A stretch of 64,000 nucleotides of DNA from Apiotrichum sp. Y4204 (lineage: Eukaryota > Basidiomycota > Tremellomycetes > Trichosporonales > Trichosporonaceae), in the NCBI GenBank assembly GCA_025531455.1, contig JAMYHL010000012.1:248001-312000 (forward strand), read 5' to 3'. How positions within the stretch are numbered: position 1 is the first letter of the stretch; the number at the start of each line of letters is the position of its first letter. The position numbers were made by a program, and so were the translations under genes. This document shows positions 1-12,657 of this stretch, one piece after another. The notes below the pieces were generated by a model, which did no database searches, was not told the DNA's origin, and worked only from the letters and a program-made list of their open reading frames with translations.

Positions 1-218
1 ATCCTTTGGCCCTTTGCTGTACAGCTGTACAGAATCGTAATGGGGCACGGCCAGTCGTTCAAACCTCTCTCCGTGTCGGATGGGGACTGGTCACTTCATG
101 GGACCATCCTCACAGATTCGCCGAGGCCGAGCCAACTGTTACAAATGCAAACTTGGTAACCTTATCCGCATGACGTCGATCGCGGAATGCTGTTGTCCAT
201 GTCAACCATCTCGAGAGC

Positions 219-226
219 TATATAAG
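219..226 (+). promoter_or_regulatory. TATA box of the MDR reductase gene
   Basis: The sequence TATATAAG lies 54 bases before the ATG at 280, a spacing that fits a fungal core promoter. Transcription start is not visible. Confidence 0.5.
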
Positions 227-279
227 CTGATCTACCCACTCGAGCACATCCACACTGCCAATTTCCCACTCATTCTACA

Positions 280-1305
280 ATGTCTGCCGACTCGTCCAGC
301 ACCGACCTCCCGAAGCGCATCAAAGCGGTGTTGCAGCCGGATGTCCTCTCCACCGCCCTCATCGAGCTCACCATCACCTGCCCCGAGCCCACTGGCACCG
401 ACTACCTTGTGCAAGTGAAGGCGACCTCGCCATGCCTTCGCGAGCGCACCTGGCCCGCGCTGTATCCCGACCTCTTTCCCCCCGGCTCCCTCCGCATTCC
501 AGGAACGGAAGGTGCCGGTGTCATTGTCGGCCCCACGCCAGCCGGTGGCGCATTCAAGATTGGCGAAGAGGTGTTCTACCGCACTGATGCGTGGATACCC
601 GGATCAATGTGCGAGTACACTGTCGTTCCCGCCAAGTATCTCGCCCCGAAGCCTGCATCTCTTTCATGGACCGAGGCGGCAGCGACTCCCCTCTCGGCGC
701 TCACCGCGTGGCAGGGTCTCTTTGAGCACGGCACGCTCGACCCCGCCGCAATCACCGGCGACCCCACGGCGCGTGAGAAGAATGCCACGCAGCGTGTCCT
801 TGTGACCGGGGCGTCAGGTGCGGTCGGTAGCTGGGCGGTGCGATTCGCCCACGCAGCGGGCGCGGGCGCAGTCGTTGCTGTGTGCAGTGGGTCAAAAAGC
901 GACATAGCCCGCGAATCTGGCGCATCCGAGATCATAGACTACACGTCCACAAACGTAGTCCAGTGGATTGCAGCCGACACGTCGCGCAAGGTCGACGTGG
1001 TCCTCGACTGTGCGGGAGCGAACCTCGACAGGTACTGGACGGCGGTGAAGCCCGGTGGACGGTTCCTCTCCGTCGTCGGGGATCCCAGCGAGTCTCGGCC
1101 TGTGTATGCGGATTCATCCACGATTGGCAAGTGGTTCCTCGTCGAGCCGCGTGGCACCGACCTCAAAGTCATCGCCGACCTCGTTGATGCGAACGGGTGG
1201 AAGCCGCTTATCGACAGCGTGGTGCCGTTTGAGCAGTTTGCGGCGGCGTTCGACAAGGTCGACTCGGGCAAGACCAAGGGCAAAGTTGTCATTACCGTTC
1301 CCTAG
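280..1305 (+). CDS. MDR-superfamily NAD(P)H-dependent reductase (zinc-less alcohol dehydrogenase / enoyl reductase-like)
   Basis: Single-exon gene of 341 codons. An N-terminal GroES-like half has the segment IPGTEGAGVIVG around residues 71-82. A Rossmann half carries the nucleotide-binding motif VTGASGAVGSWAVRFA near residue 175, then DVVLDCAGANL and a C-terminal GKVVITVP typical of medium-chain dehydrogenase/reductases. The usual Cys/His catalytic zinc ligands are not evident, which fits the quinone-oxidoreductase or trans-enoyl-reductase branch, so substrates may be enones, quinones or acyl chains; the actual substrate cannot be read from sequence. The first in-frame ATG follows a TATA box by about 54 bases and gives a full-length family member. 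No signal peptide or membrane segment is seen, so it is probably cytosolic. The old yellow enzyme at 3953-5159 is another flavin- or NAD(P)H-linked enone reductase candidate nearby. Confidence 0.85.
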   Translation: MSADSSSTDLPKRIKAVLQPDVLSTALIELTITCPEPTGTDYLVQVKATSPCLRERTWPALYPDLFPPGSLRIPGTEGAGVIVGPTPAGGAFKIGEEVFYRTDAWIPGSMCEYTVVPAKYLAPKPASLSWTEAAATPLSALTAWQGLFEHGTLDPAAITGDPTAREKNATQRVLVTGASGAVGSWAVRFAHAAGAGAVVAVCSGSKSDIARESGASEIIDYTSTNVVQWIAADTSRKVDVVLDCAGANLDRYWTAVKPGGRFLSVVGDPSESRPVYADSSTIGKWFLVEPRGTDLKVIADLVDANGWKPLIDSVVPFEQFAAAFDKVDSGKTKGKVVITVP

Positions 1306-3021
1306 GCGTGGGAGTTTGATACATGTACGACCACACAACACACAAATGGAGGGTAGCACCGGGGCAGAATGTGATGCAGTATTACGACCATTCCCAACGT
1401 GTGGGATGCTGATATTTGGGCTCGCTGGATTGGGATAAAGTTGGAACTGAATTGCGACGTGTCTTGCTCGGTACCGACAGACCGGCAACAAGGAACGTGT
1501 ACAGAACGATAGGAACCGGTAGGAACCACCATGAGGCACGGGGTCCTATCCCACAGCCAAGGGATTCGGTTGCGCGACGCGTGATAAGAATAGCACAATA
1601 AGGATAGCACATCAACGCTTCACCAAGACCGTGTCGTGCCTCTTCACTACTCGGGCGCAAGGGATCACTCGTAGACACGCAACTTAAAAGCACACTGTCA
1701 CGTCCACTGTTCAGGGCCAACGCAGTCGTGGATTACATTTGGGTACATCATGGCTTTGGCCATGTGTCGCAGGACGATGCCACCGCCACCTAGCCTTCTG
1801 TGGCGAGAGTACAGTACAGTAGATGCCGCGGTCACGGCTGTTGTGGGGTGCCAAGATCGCTACCTCTGCCATGCGCACGCTGACCGATGCCTTTACCCCA
1901 GATCTCCGTCATTCCCATTGAATTTACTCCATTCTCCCATTCCCATGGCTGGCTTTCCCACCTCTGCAGTCCTCAGTGATGTCCTTTAATCTCTACCGGA
2001 TCAGGCTGCAAACGGGTGACGAAAAAGGACATTGCGCACTTTGCGAGGATGACGGGTGCAACTATCACACCTGTTGTGCAATGATCCCTCGCCGTCACTC
2101 GTAGCACCCGCTGCTCGTACCACCGGCGACAACCTCTCGCGTAGACTGCAAAGGTGGCAAACGCGTTTGGCCCTCAACGACCATTCGCAAGGCAGGCAGA
2201 GGAGCCAAAGGAGGCAAAGGTCGTTATGGACGCGCCGGCAAGGGAGGCCGGGGAGGCCGGGCATGTCAGAGGCCCGGGAGGAACGACTCGCTATGCTCAC
2301 TAGTGTTGATCTTCTTCTGACCTCCTGTCTTGTCCTGTCCTGTATTGTATGTGCTGTGCCACAATGGAACGCCTCCACGGTGCTGTACAGTATGCCTACA
2401 GTCGTTGACATGGCGCATGTAACGAGAGCATCTCCGACAAAGTCCACGAAAAGCACCTTCGAGAATACTCCGAAAGCATATTATGGCTAATACACGCGCG
2501 TAACATCCCTCTGTACCTCTGGCATGGTCATACATTTATCAGTAAAAAACCGAGAAAGTCGGTCCGGAGGCAGTGAGGCGGTCCGACGCCGCCGAGCCTA
2601 TCTCGGGATTCAAGCGGCCGCGGGGTAAGCTAATAACGTGCGGATAGACGCGTGCCGGGTGGAACGGACCGCCGGGATACAGTACGGCAAAGCCTATCTG
2701 CCCCGGAGTGATGAGCAGGCGGCATCAGCACATGGGCAGTATCAGTCGTAGTGAGATACTTGGGTTTAAGCCTCGCGGTAGTGTTGCAATGCGCCGAGAC
2801 GCGGTTGTGGTCTGCAGATCTGCATGGGGGTCGGAGCACACCGCATGCCACTGGCCATTGTCTCGAGTCGAACAGTACTCGCGCTGAAAGATATAAAGGA
2901 GGAGAAGTCGGGCCTCAACACATTTCATCAGATTTATCTCTGTCCAGCAGAAGCCTCAAGACCAGTCGACGCAACCCTTCGTACTCCCAAACGCTCACAA
3001 CTGACGACACTCTCAACCACT
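1306..3021. other. Intergenic stretch without a supportable gene
   Basis: Open frames exist on both strands (for example 2056-2490 plus and 2001-2456 minus) but none shows family motifs, splice structure or a signal sequence. The last 130 bases are the promoter of the secreted protein gene at 3022. A short GGAGGCCGG duplication lies near 2245-2262. Confidence 0.5.
2892..2897 (+). promoter_or_regulatory. TATA box of the secreted RNase T1-like gene
   Basis: TATAAA occurs 125 bases before the ATG at 3022, within a stretch leading into a pyrimidine/CA-rich leader. Confidence 0.45.
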
Positions 3022-3578
3022 ATGCGCGTTGCTTTCTCATTCGTAAGTGGGAATACCGTGCATCTGCTGCCAGCTCGGCTGTCGAGAAGCCAAAACCTCT
3101 TCGTTCGCGGTCTGGTTGCAATTCGGACGTCACTGGTGCCCTTACGACAAAGCCATACTGATCAATCCAGCTCCTCGGGATCTTTACCCTGGTCGCCACG
3201 CTCGTCATGGCAGCGCCCGGCCCCTCGTCGACATGGGACTGCGGTGGTGTAAAGTACACCTACGCCGAGGCCATGGCGGCCGTGAGAAACGCCAATCGCC
3301 ACTTTGCGCCAAACGCATACCCATACGTCTTTAAGAACACCGAAGGCCTCCGTTTCCAGAGTTCAGGCATGTATGGGTCGCTGTATGAGTTTCCCATCAA
3401 GAAGGCGGGGACGAAACCGCCCGGGCCTGATCGCGTTGTCTTCACGGGGCGCTCTGGTGACCCGACCAAGTCCCCCTTCCTATTCAAAACTACCAGGGTC
3501 AAGACCCAGCTCCACGGCCTCATGACGCGCACTGGGGCCAAGAAGGGCGAGTTTGTCCTGTGCACGTACTACCCATAA
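3022..3578 (+). CDS. Secreted RNase T1/N1-fold protein with both catalytic histidines replaced
   Basis: Two exons, 3022-3042 and 3171-3578, give 142 codons. The first exon has only seven codons; the 128-nt intron (GTAAGT to CAG) splits the signal peptide, which ends near residue 21 (LVMA/AP). The mature part has RNase T1 landmarks in order: Cys31 with a partner Cys138, YEFPI at 79-83 with the catalytic Glu at 80, PGPDRVVF at 91-98 with the catalytic Arg at 95, and LMTRTGA near the end. Two family histidines are missing: the residue two after Tyr57 (T1 His40) is Tyr59, and the His of the THTG motif (T1 His92) is Arg127. By family knowledge such a protein should be a poor or inactive guanyl RNase and might be a binding pseudoenzyme or effector-like protein; that is inference. 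A second member with the same seven-codon first exon lies at 29191-30380. Confidence 0.8.
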
Positions 3579-3952
3579 GGTCGATCTGTACAGTGACGGC
3601 AGCAGCAGCACACGGGGGTATTGCTACGCCAAGATAAATGACTTGTAAAGCTTTCTGCTATTAGCTATCCAGTAATCTAGCTCCACATAGCGGTTTACGC
3701 CAGACCGACGTCAATCATCCAGTGCGTAGCGCGATGTAAATGCATTGACTATGTGGCTTGTTGCAGGTGCTCATCGCATCCAGACCTGCGCTTAGTCAAT
3801 CAGGCAGGTGACAAGGGCAACTCTGAGCAGAGTTGTATCATCGCTCTCTCGAATGATGTGCCCCAGCTCTTCGACTCAGGCAATCAAGTGTATCATAAAG
3901 TGTACATGGTGGCAAGTCTCTAACTCTCTAGAATCTAATCTGGGCCGGCACT
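3579..3952. other. Convergent intergenic region
   Basis: This lies between the 3' ends of the secreted protein gene and the minus-strand old yellow enzyme gene. I see only 3'-flank-like AT-richer sequence. Confidence 0.4.
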
Positions 3953-5159
3953 CTAGTTGGCACCAACCTTGACGTCCTTCCACACGGGGTAGCTGCAGTC
4001 AGTACTCGTCCCTCGCACAATATCCAGGGCACTCACTCAGTGTATCCAACAGTTCCGGGGGTGTAGAACGTGTCGCGGTCGTACTTTGTAAACTCGTGTC
4101 CGCCGATGAGGCGCGCAACAATGTCCGGGTTGGAGATAAAGTAGCGGCCAAACGCGATGAGGTCGCCCGTCCGCTCGACCTCGGCCTCGGCGGTCTTGGC
4201 CGTGTATCCGCCCGCAGCGATAAACTTTGTGGGAGCGTGTGCCTTGACGACCTCGCGGATCGGGTCGAGCGAGTCGCGCGACTCGGGGCGGTCGAACACT
4301 CCCGAAACGCGCCCCTCAACACCGTGCAGGTACGCGAGCTTGTACTTGTCCAGCACGGCGGTTGCCCAGGGGACGAAGACTGCGAGCGGGTCCTCCTCGC
4401 GCATGCCCTGGAACTCGGAGAAGGGCGAGAGGCGGAGGCCGACGCGGTCCGCGCCGATCGCATCAACCACCGAGCCGACAGCACGCAGGGGGAAGCGCAT
4501 CCGGTTCTCGAGGCTGCCACCGTAGCTGTCCGTACGCTTGTTCGTCACGCTCTGGAGGAACTGGTCGAGGAGGTAGCCGTTTGCGCCGTGGATTTCGACG
4601 CCGTCAAAGCCGGCAGCGACGGCGTTCTTGGCCGCCTGACCGTAGTGCCCCACGAAGCGGTCAATGTCGTCCTCGGTCATGCCGGTGACGGGGACGGGGT
4701 CGGCCGCCTCGCCCGTGAACGACACGGGAGTGTAGGTCCCGTCCGAGGGGCCGATGACCTTGTCGACCGCCTGCGGGTTCGCTACGCGGCCCAGAGCCCA
4801 GAGCTGGAGGACGATGCGGCCGCCCTTGGCGTGCACTGCGTCGGTGACCTTTTTCCAGGCGTCCATCTGCGCCTGCGAGTAGATGCCCGGAGCGCCGGGG
4901 AGACCGCCGGCCTCCTTGGCGATAAACGTCGCCTCGGTGATGAGCAGGCCGCCGTCTGGAGAGTCAGAATGGTCTGGACCTGGACGAAAAGATATATATG
5001 CTTACCGGTGGCACGCTGGGCATAGTACTCGGCGGCGTAAGGAGCCGGCACGCCGTCCTTGTCGGCGCGCAGGCGGGTAAGCGGGGCGAGCACGACGTGG
5101 TGCTTGAGGTCCCAGGCGCCGACAGTGACGGGCGCAGCGAGGGCGGGAGTGGCGGTCAT
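3953..5159 (-). CDS. Old yellow enzyme (NADH:flavin oxidoreductase / 12-oxophytodienoate reductase family)
   Basis: Three exons on the minus strand: 5159-5006, 4955-4037 and 3992-3953, with introns of 50 and 44 nt (GTAAGC..CAG and GTGAGT..CAG). The product has 370 codons, the usual OYE length. The TIM-barrel FMN enzyme motifs are present: LAPLTRLRA near the N-terminus, HGANGYLLDQF with the substrate-binding His and Asn at about 174 and 177, the signature SYGGSLENRMRF directly after, and the C-terminal GYTDYPVW created by the last splice. OYEs reduce activated C=C bonds of enones and related electrophiles with NADPH. The terminal short exon is needed because the unspliced frame would stop just after GYTE. 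The gene lies tail to tail with the secreted RNase-like gene and upstream of the lactose genes on the same strand as beta-galactosidase; a shared function with them is not shown. Confidence 0.92.
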
Positions 5160-5992
5160 TGTGGGGTGTGGACTATGGTGAGGGGTTAGAGTGTAAAAGG
5201 AGATAGAGTGTTTGGCGCGGTGTTTTTGTTACTTGCTGGGAACATTTGTTGTTCATGAGTTTCTCTTCTTTATATACCCTCTGTGCAACCCGCTTGCGAG
5301 AGCATCGCGCTGACGCAATTTGGGTTTATACTCGGGGCTGTGGATGGCGGCCAGCTGAATAATGTAAAACGGCGTGCGTTCCATTCTGGGATCTCTGCGC
5401 GCACCACAAGCTGCCAGAGCTGCGTATCTCCCTCCTACTGTTCTCCTGGTATCCTGATTTCCCTCCACCTCTTCTCGCATCTCGCTTATCAGCGCGGTGG
5501 AGGTGGATTACTCTAACCCAGCGGTGGAACATTCTCCAAACACCACGCTGATCATTACTACCTCTCATTGAAAAATGATCGGCGCCGGCCCAGTAATCTC
5601 TGAAGTTTTTCTCTTCTTCCCTTTCCAGACTTATTCATCAGTGACGTCATTTCTCGTTTTCCGGATATCGCACCCGGGCCTGAAACGGCCGTATCGCTCT
5701 TGATACAACGGGATGGCGTGCCGTGGACATGTCCTATCACGCCTTGCAGCTTGGATCCCGTACAAGTACCCGGATGCCCTGCGGCCTGCGCCACTGCCCG
5801 ATGGCCGACAAGAGCCGCGAGATGAGCGCATGCCACTACTAGGATCGATTCCAAGATCTGGCACCACAGATGGCAGGCACGTTGACGCACTCCGCTTCCG
5901 ACCACGTGTCGAGAGACCATCACAATATCACAGGCTTGTATCTTCATTCCTACAACGGCCGGGCTAGCCAGCATTTCCAGCACTATCAAAGA
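5160..5992. other. Intergenic region upstream of the old yellow enzyme and downstream of beta-galactosidase
   Basis: Besides the TATA element at 5269-5276 (minus) nothing coding can be supported. Confidence 0.4.
5269..5276 (-). promoter_or_regulatory. TATA box of the old yellow enzyme gene
   Basis: On the minus strand this reads TATATAAA, 110 bases before the ATG at 5159. Confidence 0.5.
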
Positions 5993-9042
<3,050 letters not shown>

Positions 9043-9487
9043 GGTGAGGCTAGGGGGATGGGGGATTCTGTCCGGAACTGGGGCTCTTTAATGTAGATGC
9101 GAGGACGTCTCAAGAGTCTGCTCGGGGGCCGTGGAGGTCTTGCTGTCTCGCCTTGAGTGGCTTGGCTGTCCACCGCTTACCGGAAGGAGGAGATGACCGA
9201 GAGACGTGCCCCGCATGCCGGACGTTTTCCCCATGGTGCGCCGCCAGTGCGACAAGCTAGGCCGGGGGATGTCTTGGCTAGTGAGGCTGAATGGCGGCAG
9301 ATGGGAAATGGGAGTGGTGATGTTGCGTTCGGATACTCGGGATAGACGCCGAGAGTGAGTCTGTGTGTGTTGGGTGTTGCGCCCTGGGTGGCTCACGTCA
9401 GAGGCTGTTGGTTGGGAAAGATCCGAAGCCGAGCCGGGCCATCAGATAACAAACTCTCCCATCTAAACAGCCGGTAGCGCCGTCCAC

Positions 9488-9498
9488 ATTCCCGTTCG
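9488..9498 (+). promoter_or_regulatory. Candidate operator repeat, copy 1 (ATTCCCGTTCG)
   Basis: This exact 11-mer recurs at 9550 and 10103; the 13-mer ATTCCCGTTCGCT is shared with the copy at 10103. It sits in the beta-galactosidase/permease divergent promoter. Confidence 0.55.
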
Positions 9499-9508
9499 CT
9501 GCACCGAG

Positions 9509-9518
9509 ATTCCCGTTC
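9509..9518 (+). promoter_or_regulatory. Candidate operator repeat, copy 2 (ATTCCCGTTC)
   Basis: Ten-base exact match to the repeat, spaced 21 bases (about two helical turns) from copy 1. Confidence 0.5.
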
Positions 9519-9549
9519 ACCCCAGCAGCTGTGGGGCAACGCGGGGGAC

Positions 9550-9585
9550 ATTCCCGTTCGACCACGCGAGAAAACGGGAGGGAAT
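9550..9585 (+). promoter_or_regulatory. Candidate operator repeat, copy 3 with inverted partner
   Basis: A forward ATTCCCGTTCG at 9550-9560 is followed by AACGGGA at 9573-9579, the reverse complement of the TCCCGTT core, giving an imperfect inverted repeat. Confidence 0.5.
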
Positions 9586-9653
9586 CGAGCAGCAGGGTTG
9601 CCGAGTGGCAATGCCGGCTTGTGGCCATGACACATGGCATGTCACCATCAGAC

Positions 9654-9667
9654 TCTAGAGCTCTAGA
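9654..9667. repeat. 14-bp perfect palindrome
   Basis: TCTAGAGCTCTAGA equals its own reverse complement. It lies 612 bases upstream of the beta-galactosidase ATG; role unknown. Confidence 0.4.
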
Positions 9668-9812
9668 TCTCTGGACCCCGGCGTTTTAAATTGTTTGTGC
9701 ATGCCGCGGTCCATTTAGTGTATTGCTCACATGCCCATCTCCTCACTCGTGCACCCCCTCGACCCCGACCTCAGGCTCTCACTGCTCCAGGCCTCGTGGT
9801 CCCCCAAGTGTC

Positions 9813-9829
9813 CGGAACGGACCTCTCCG
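9813..9829. promoter_or_regulatory. CGG-N11-CCG site (Gal4/Lac9-type spacing)
   Basis: CGG at 9813-9815 and CCG at 9827-9829 are separated by exactly 11 bases, the spacing bound by Gal4-type Zn2Cys6 regulators in ascomycete yeasts. A single such site is expected fairly often by chance in 1.3 kb of GC-rich DNA, so this is weak evidence. Confidence 0.25.
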
Positions 9830-10102
9830 CCGCTAGTCCTGGTCGGCGGTAATGGGCGGCGTCGAGTTCACCCGAACAATTATTGCAGTGCGGCCCAGCT
9901 CTCTGCGCTTTGGCTCTGGCCACTCCACTCTGACTCTCTGACCTGATCTAACACTTAAACACTCAGTCGGCGGAGAGTGGCACTCGGCACTCGGCCTTCT
10001 ACTGTCGGGAGAACATTCTTGTCCTCTTTGCATTCCGCTAAACGCGACTAGTGTCGTTGTCGATGGTGTTAGCCGGGCAAGCGTTGCCAACTGGAACCAA
10101 AA

Positions 10103-10113
10103 ATTCCCGTTCG
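10103..10113 (+). promoter_or_regulatory. Candidate operator repeat, copy 4 (ATTCCCGTTCG)
   Basis: Exact copy of the 11-mer, extended to 13 matching bases with copy 1, located about 190 bases upstream of the permease TATA box. Confidence 0.55.
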
Positions 10114-10291
10114 CTCGCTACCCGGTTGGTCTCGGTGCATGGCCAAGGTGGTCTGCTAGCTATCTCTCTGGGTGATCTAGTGTTTTGGCTGGGAAAAATG
10201 CGATGCGAAAATGAACCTCCCAACCTCCCAACCTGCTAACCTTGCACTGCTAACCATTCTGATCGACGAGCCCCAAGGGGCCAGTATCGTG

Positions 10292-10299
10292 TATATAAG
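10292..10299 (+). promoter_or_regulatory. TATA box of the sugar permease gene
   Basis: TATATAAG lies 52 bases before the last base preceding the ATG at 10351. Confidence 0.5.
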
Positions 10300-10350
10300 A
10301 GGCGACATGGGGCCCATGGGACCCCGTACCCCACAAGCAGCTCACGAGAC

Positions 10351-12173
10351 ATGTCCCCCACCGAGAAGCAGTCTGTCGCGCACAGCGACCACGACCTCGA
10401 CACAAAGTACGACGACGAGGCGCACACGGCCAAGGGCCACTTTTCCGTAGGTGATTACATGTTTCCCCACTGATCCCCCAGAGCGAGCTCAATGCCGCGC
10501 TCAAGGAAACGCACTTCCGGCGGTGGAGCAAGAACGCGCTCGTCCTCTACCTCGGCATCTTCACCTCCCTGTGCTGCTCGTACGCGAACGGTTACGATGG
10601 CTCCCTCATGACCGCCCTCATTGCGGTAAGTCCCACACCACCAAGACGTGGCTGACTCCCAGATGGCACCCTTCCAGGAACGCTTCAACCACATTGGCAC
10701 GGGCGGACCGATGATCGGCGCCCTCTTTGCGCTGTACAATGTCGGCGCGTTCATCGGTGCCCCCGTCGGCGCACTGCTGTCTGACCGCCTCGGCCGCCGC
10801 TGGGCGATGGCCATCGGCTCCGTCATCATCATCATCGGCACCATCGTCTCCGTCACCGCGCACCACATCGAGCAGATGATGGTCGGCCGTGTTATTCTCG
10901 GCTGGGCCATCTCGACAGTCGGCAACGCCGCACCCTCATACTCGATGGAAATCGCCCTTCCCCAGTGGCGTGGTCGCTGCACAGGCATCTACAACACGGG
11001 TTGGTACGCCGGTGCCATCCCCGCTGCGGCAATTACTTTCGGCACAAACTACATCAACTCGTGAGCTGACTCACCTGGTCCGAGCTCACAGCAGAAACCT
11101 CTCGTGGCAGCTCCCCCTCATCTTTCAGTGTGCAGCGGCCGTGATCGTGCTCACGACCGTGTGGTTTATTCCCGAGAGCCCGCGTTTCCTCATGGGCCGC
11201 GGACGCACCGAGGAAGCTCGCGAGTTCCTCATCAAGTACCACGGTAACGGCGACCCGAACGCGCCCCTCGTCGCCCTCCAGATGGAGGAGATGAGCAACT
11301 CGATTCACTCGGACGACCTGTACAAGACCTCGTGGTACGACTGTGAGTGCCATGCCAAAAACAAAACTGATCCCAGACCGTCCCCTCTTCGCCACCCGCG
11401 GAAACCGCTGGCGCATGCTCCAGGTCATTATGATGTCCATCTTTGGCCAGTTCAGCGGTAACGGTCTCGCGTACTTTGCCACTGTCATCTTTGTGAGCAG
11501 AACAATAGCAGCGTTCGGTCAGCATCTAACATCCACAGGAGAAGATTGGTGTGCGCTCGGTCGAGGCGCAGCTGGGCTACAACCTGCTGTACGCGGGTCT
11601 CGCGGCGGTCGGCGCCTTTGTCGGCGCCATGCTCACAGACTACATGCCGCGCCGCAAGGTGCTCACCTTTGGCACGCTCCTGCTCTCCGTTACACTCGGC
11701 GTGTTCACGGGCCTGACCTCTATTATTGTCAAGCAGATGGACCGCAACGAGCCCATCAACGAGGCGATCGGCAAGGGCTGTATCGCGGTCTATGTCCTCT
11801 TTGGCGTCTTCTGCGCGTTCACGTACACGCCCCTCCAGGCCGTCCTGCCCGTCGAGGCCCTCTCCACCCCTATGCGCGCAAAGGGCATGGCAGTGTGCAA
11901 CATGGTGATGGTGAGTGAAATAACACCGCAACGAGGTGAACAGGGAACACCACTGACCTCTAGATGTGCATGGGCTTTATCAACATGTTCGCAGGCCCGA
12001 TCGGTCTCCAGAACATTGGGTACCGGTACATTTTCGTCTTTGTGTTCTGGGACCTCATCGAGGCGGCGTGCTGGTGGTTCTTTGGTGTCGAGTCGCGCGG
12101 CCGCACCCTCGAAGAGCTCGACTGGATCTACGACCAGCCCAACCCCGTCGCCGCGTCCAAGGGTGTCCTCTAG
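10351..12173 (+). CDS. MFS sugar transporter, lactose permease (LAC12)-like
   Basis: Seven exons: 10351-10446, 10482-10625, 10663-11060, 11092-11342, 11377-11492, 11539-11910, 11964-12173; 528 residues. Introns are 31-53 nt; that at 11061-11091 is 31 nt, or 34 nt if the second AG of the CAGCAG acceptor is used. The protein has a hydrophilic N-terminus followed by about 12 hydrophobic segments. Sugar-porter motifs are visible: SDRLGRRW after TM2, QWRGRCTGIY between TM4 and TM5, WFIPESPRFLMGRGR before the central loop, and VESRGRTLEELDWIY after TM12. This places it in the fungal sugar porter family near lactose and cellodextrin permeases. It should import a disaccharide across the plasma membrane for the cytosolic beta-galactosidase encoded divergently 1.3 kb away. 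Lactose specificity is inferred from that neighbour, not read from the sequence. Confidence 0.9.
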
Positions 12174-12657
12174 GAAAAGAAATGCGGAAAGCACAAGCAT
12201 ACCAAACGACAAGCGACAAACAATGCGCAATACGCACTCTCCTCTCCTTTCCCCTGTTCTCCTTTTCGTTCTCTTCTCTGGGGCCGCGGCCAGCCGCGCC
12301 GCGGCGCGTGAAATACTTGTAGCGTCATAATCGATGTCAACTCTCTGTCTGCTGTCAGCCCGCGGCGTAGTGATCGGTGGGCGGTTGGCCCCCGGTGGCC
12401 TCTTGTGAGTGGACGGCGTCTTGGCGATAAGGTGTTGAAGGCCGCATTGGTGCAGTGCCCCCCCCCTGTGCTGAAAGATGGACTTGCCGCTTGGCCGGTT
12501 GGCCGCGGGCAGTGGGCATCATCGTTTGCATCAACTGACCGAGATAGAGAAACGATGTGCGGCCAACGATCGGTTGCCGCTGGCCGCGGGCGTGATGGGG
12601 ACAGACGCTGCTTGATACATAAAGACCGCAAGTCATGCGGATTGCTCCTCACATAGA
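12174..12657. other. Intergenic region, GC-rich with repeated GGCCGCGGGC
   Basis: The element TGGCCGCGGGC occurs twice (near 12499 and 12581) upstream of the oxygenase gene. An ATACATAAAG stretch near 12615 may serve as its TATA element. No coding evidence. Confidence 0.4.

Larger units (their letters stand above)
9043..10350. promoter_or_regulatory. Divergent promoter region between beta-galactosidase and the sugar permease
   Basis: This 1308-bp intergenic stretch separates two divergently transcribed genes. It holds four copies of ATTCCCGTTC (9488, 9509, 9550, 10103), an inverted TCCCGTT core at 9573-9579, one CGG-N11-CCG site at 9813-9829, a 14-bp perfect palindrome at 9654-9667 and a TATA box at 10292. 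No gene can be supported in it. Confidence 0.65.

Noticed and set aside
2056..2490. 144-codon frame in the left intergenic region
   Set aside because: No family signature, no plausible promoter, and an equally long frame on the opposite strand.
9813..9829. CGG-N11-CCG as a true Gal4/Lac9 site
   Set aside because: Only one copy, expected by chance in about one of three such GC-rich regions, and Gal4-type lactose control is not established in basidiomycetes; listed as a weak site, not as a finding.
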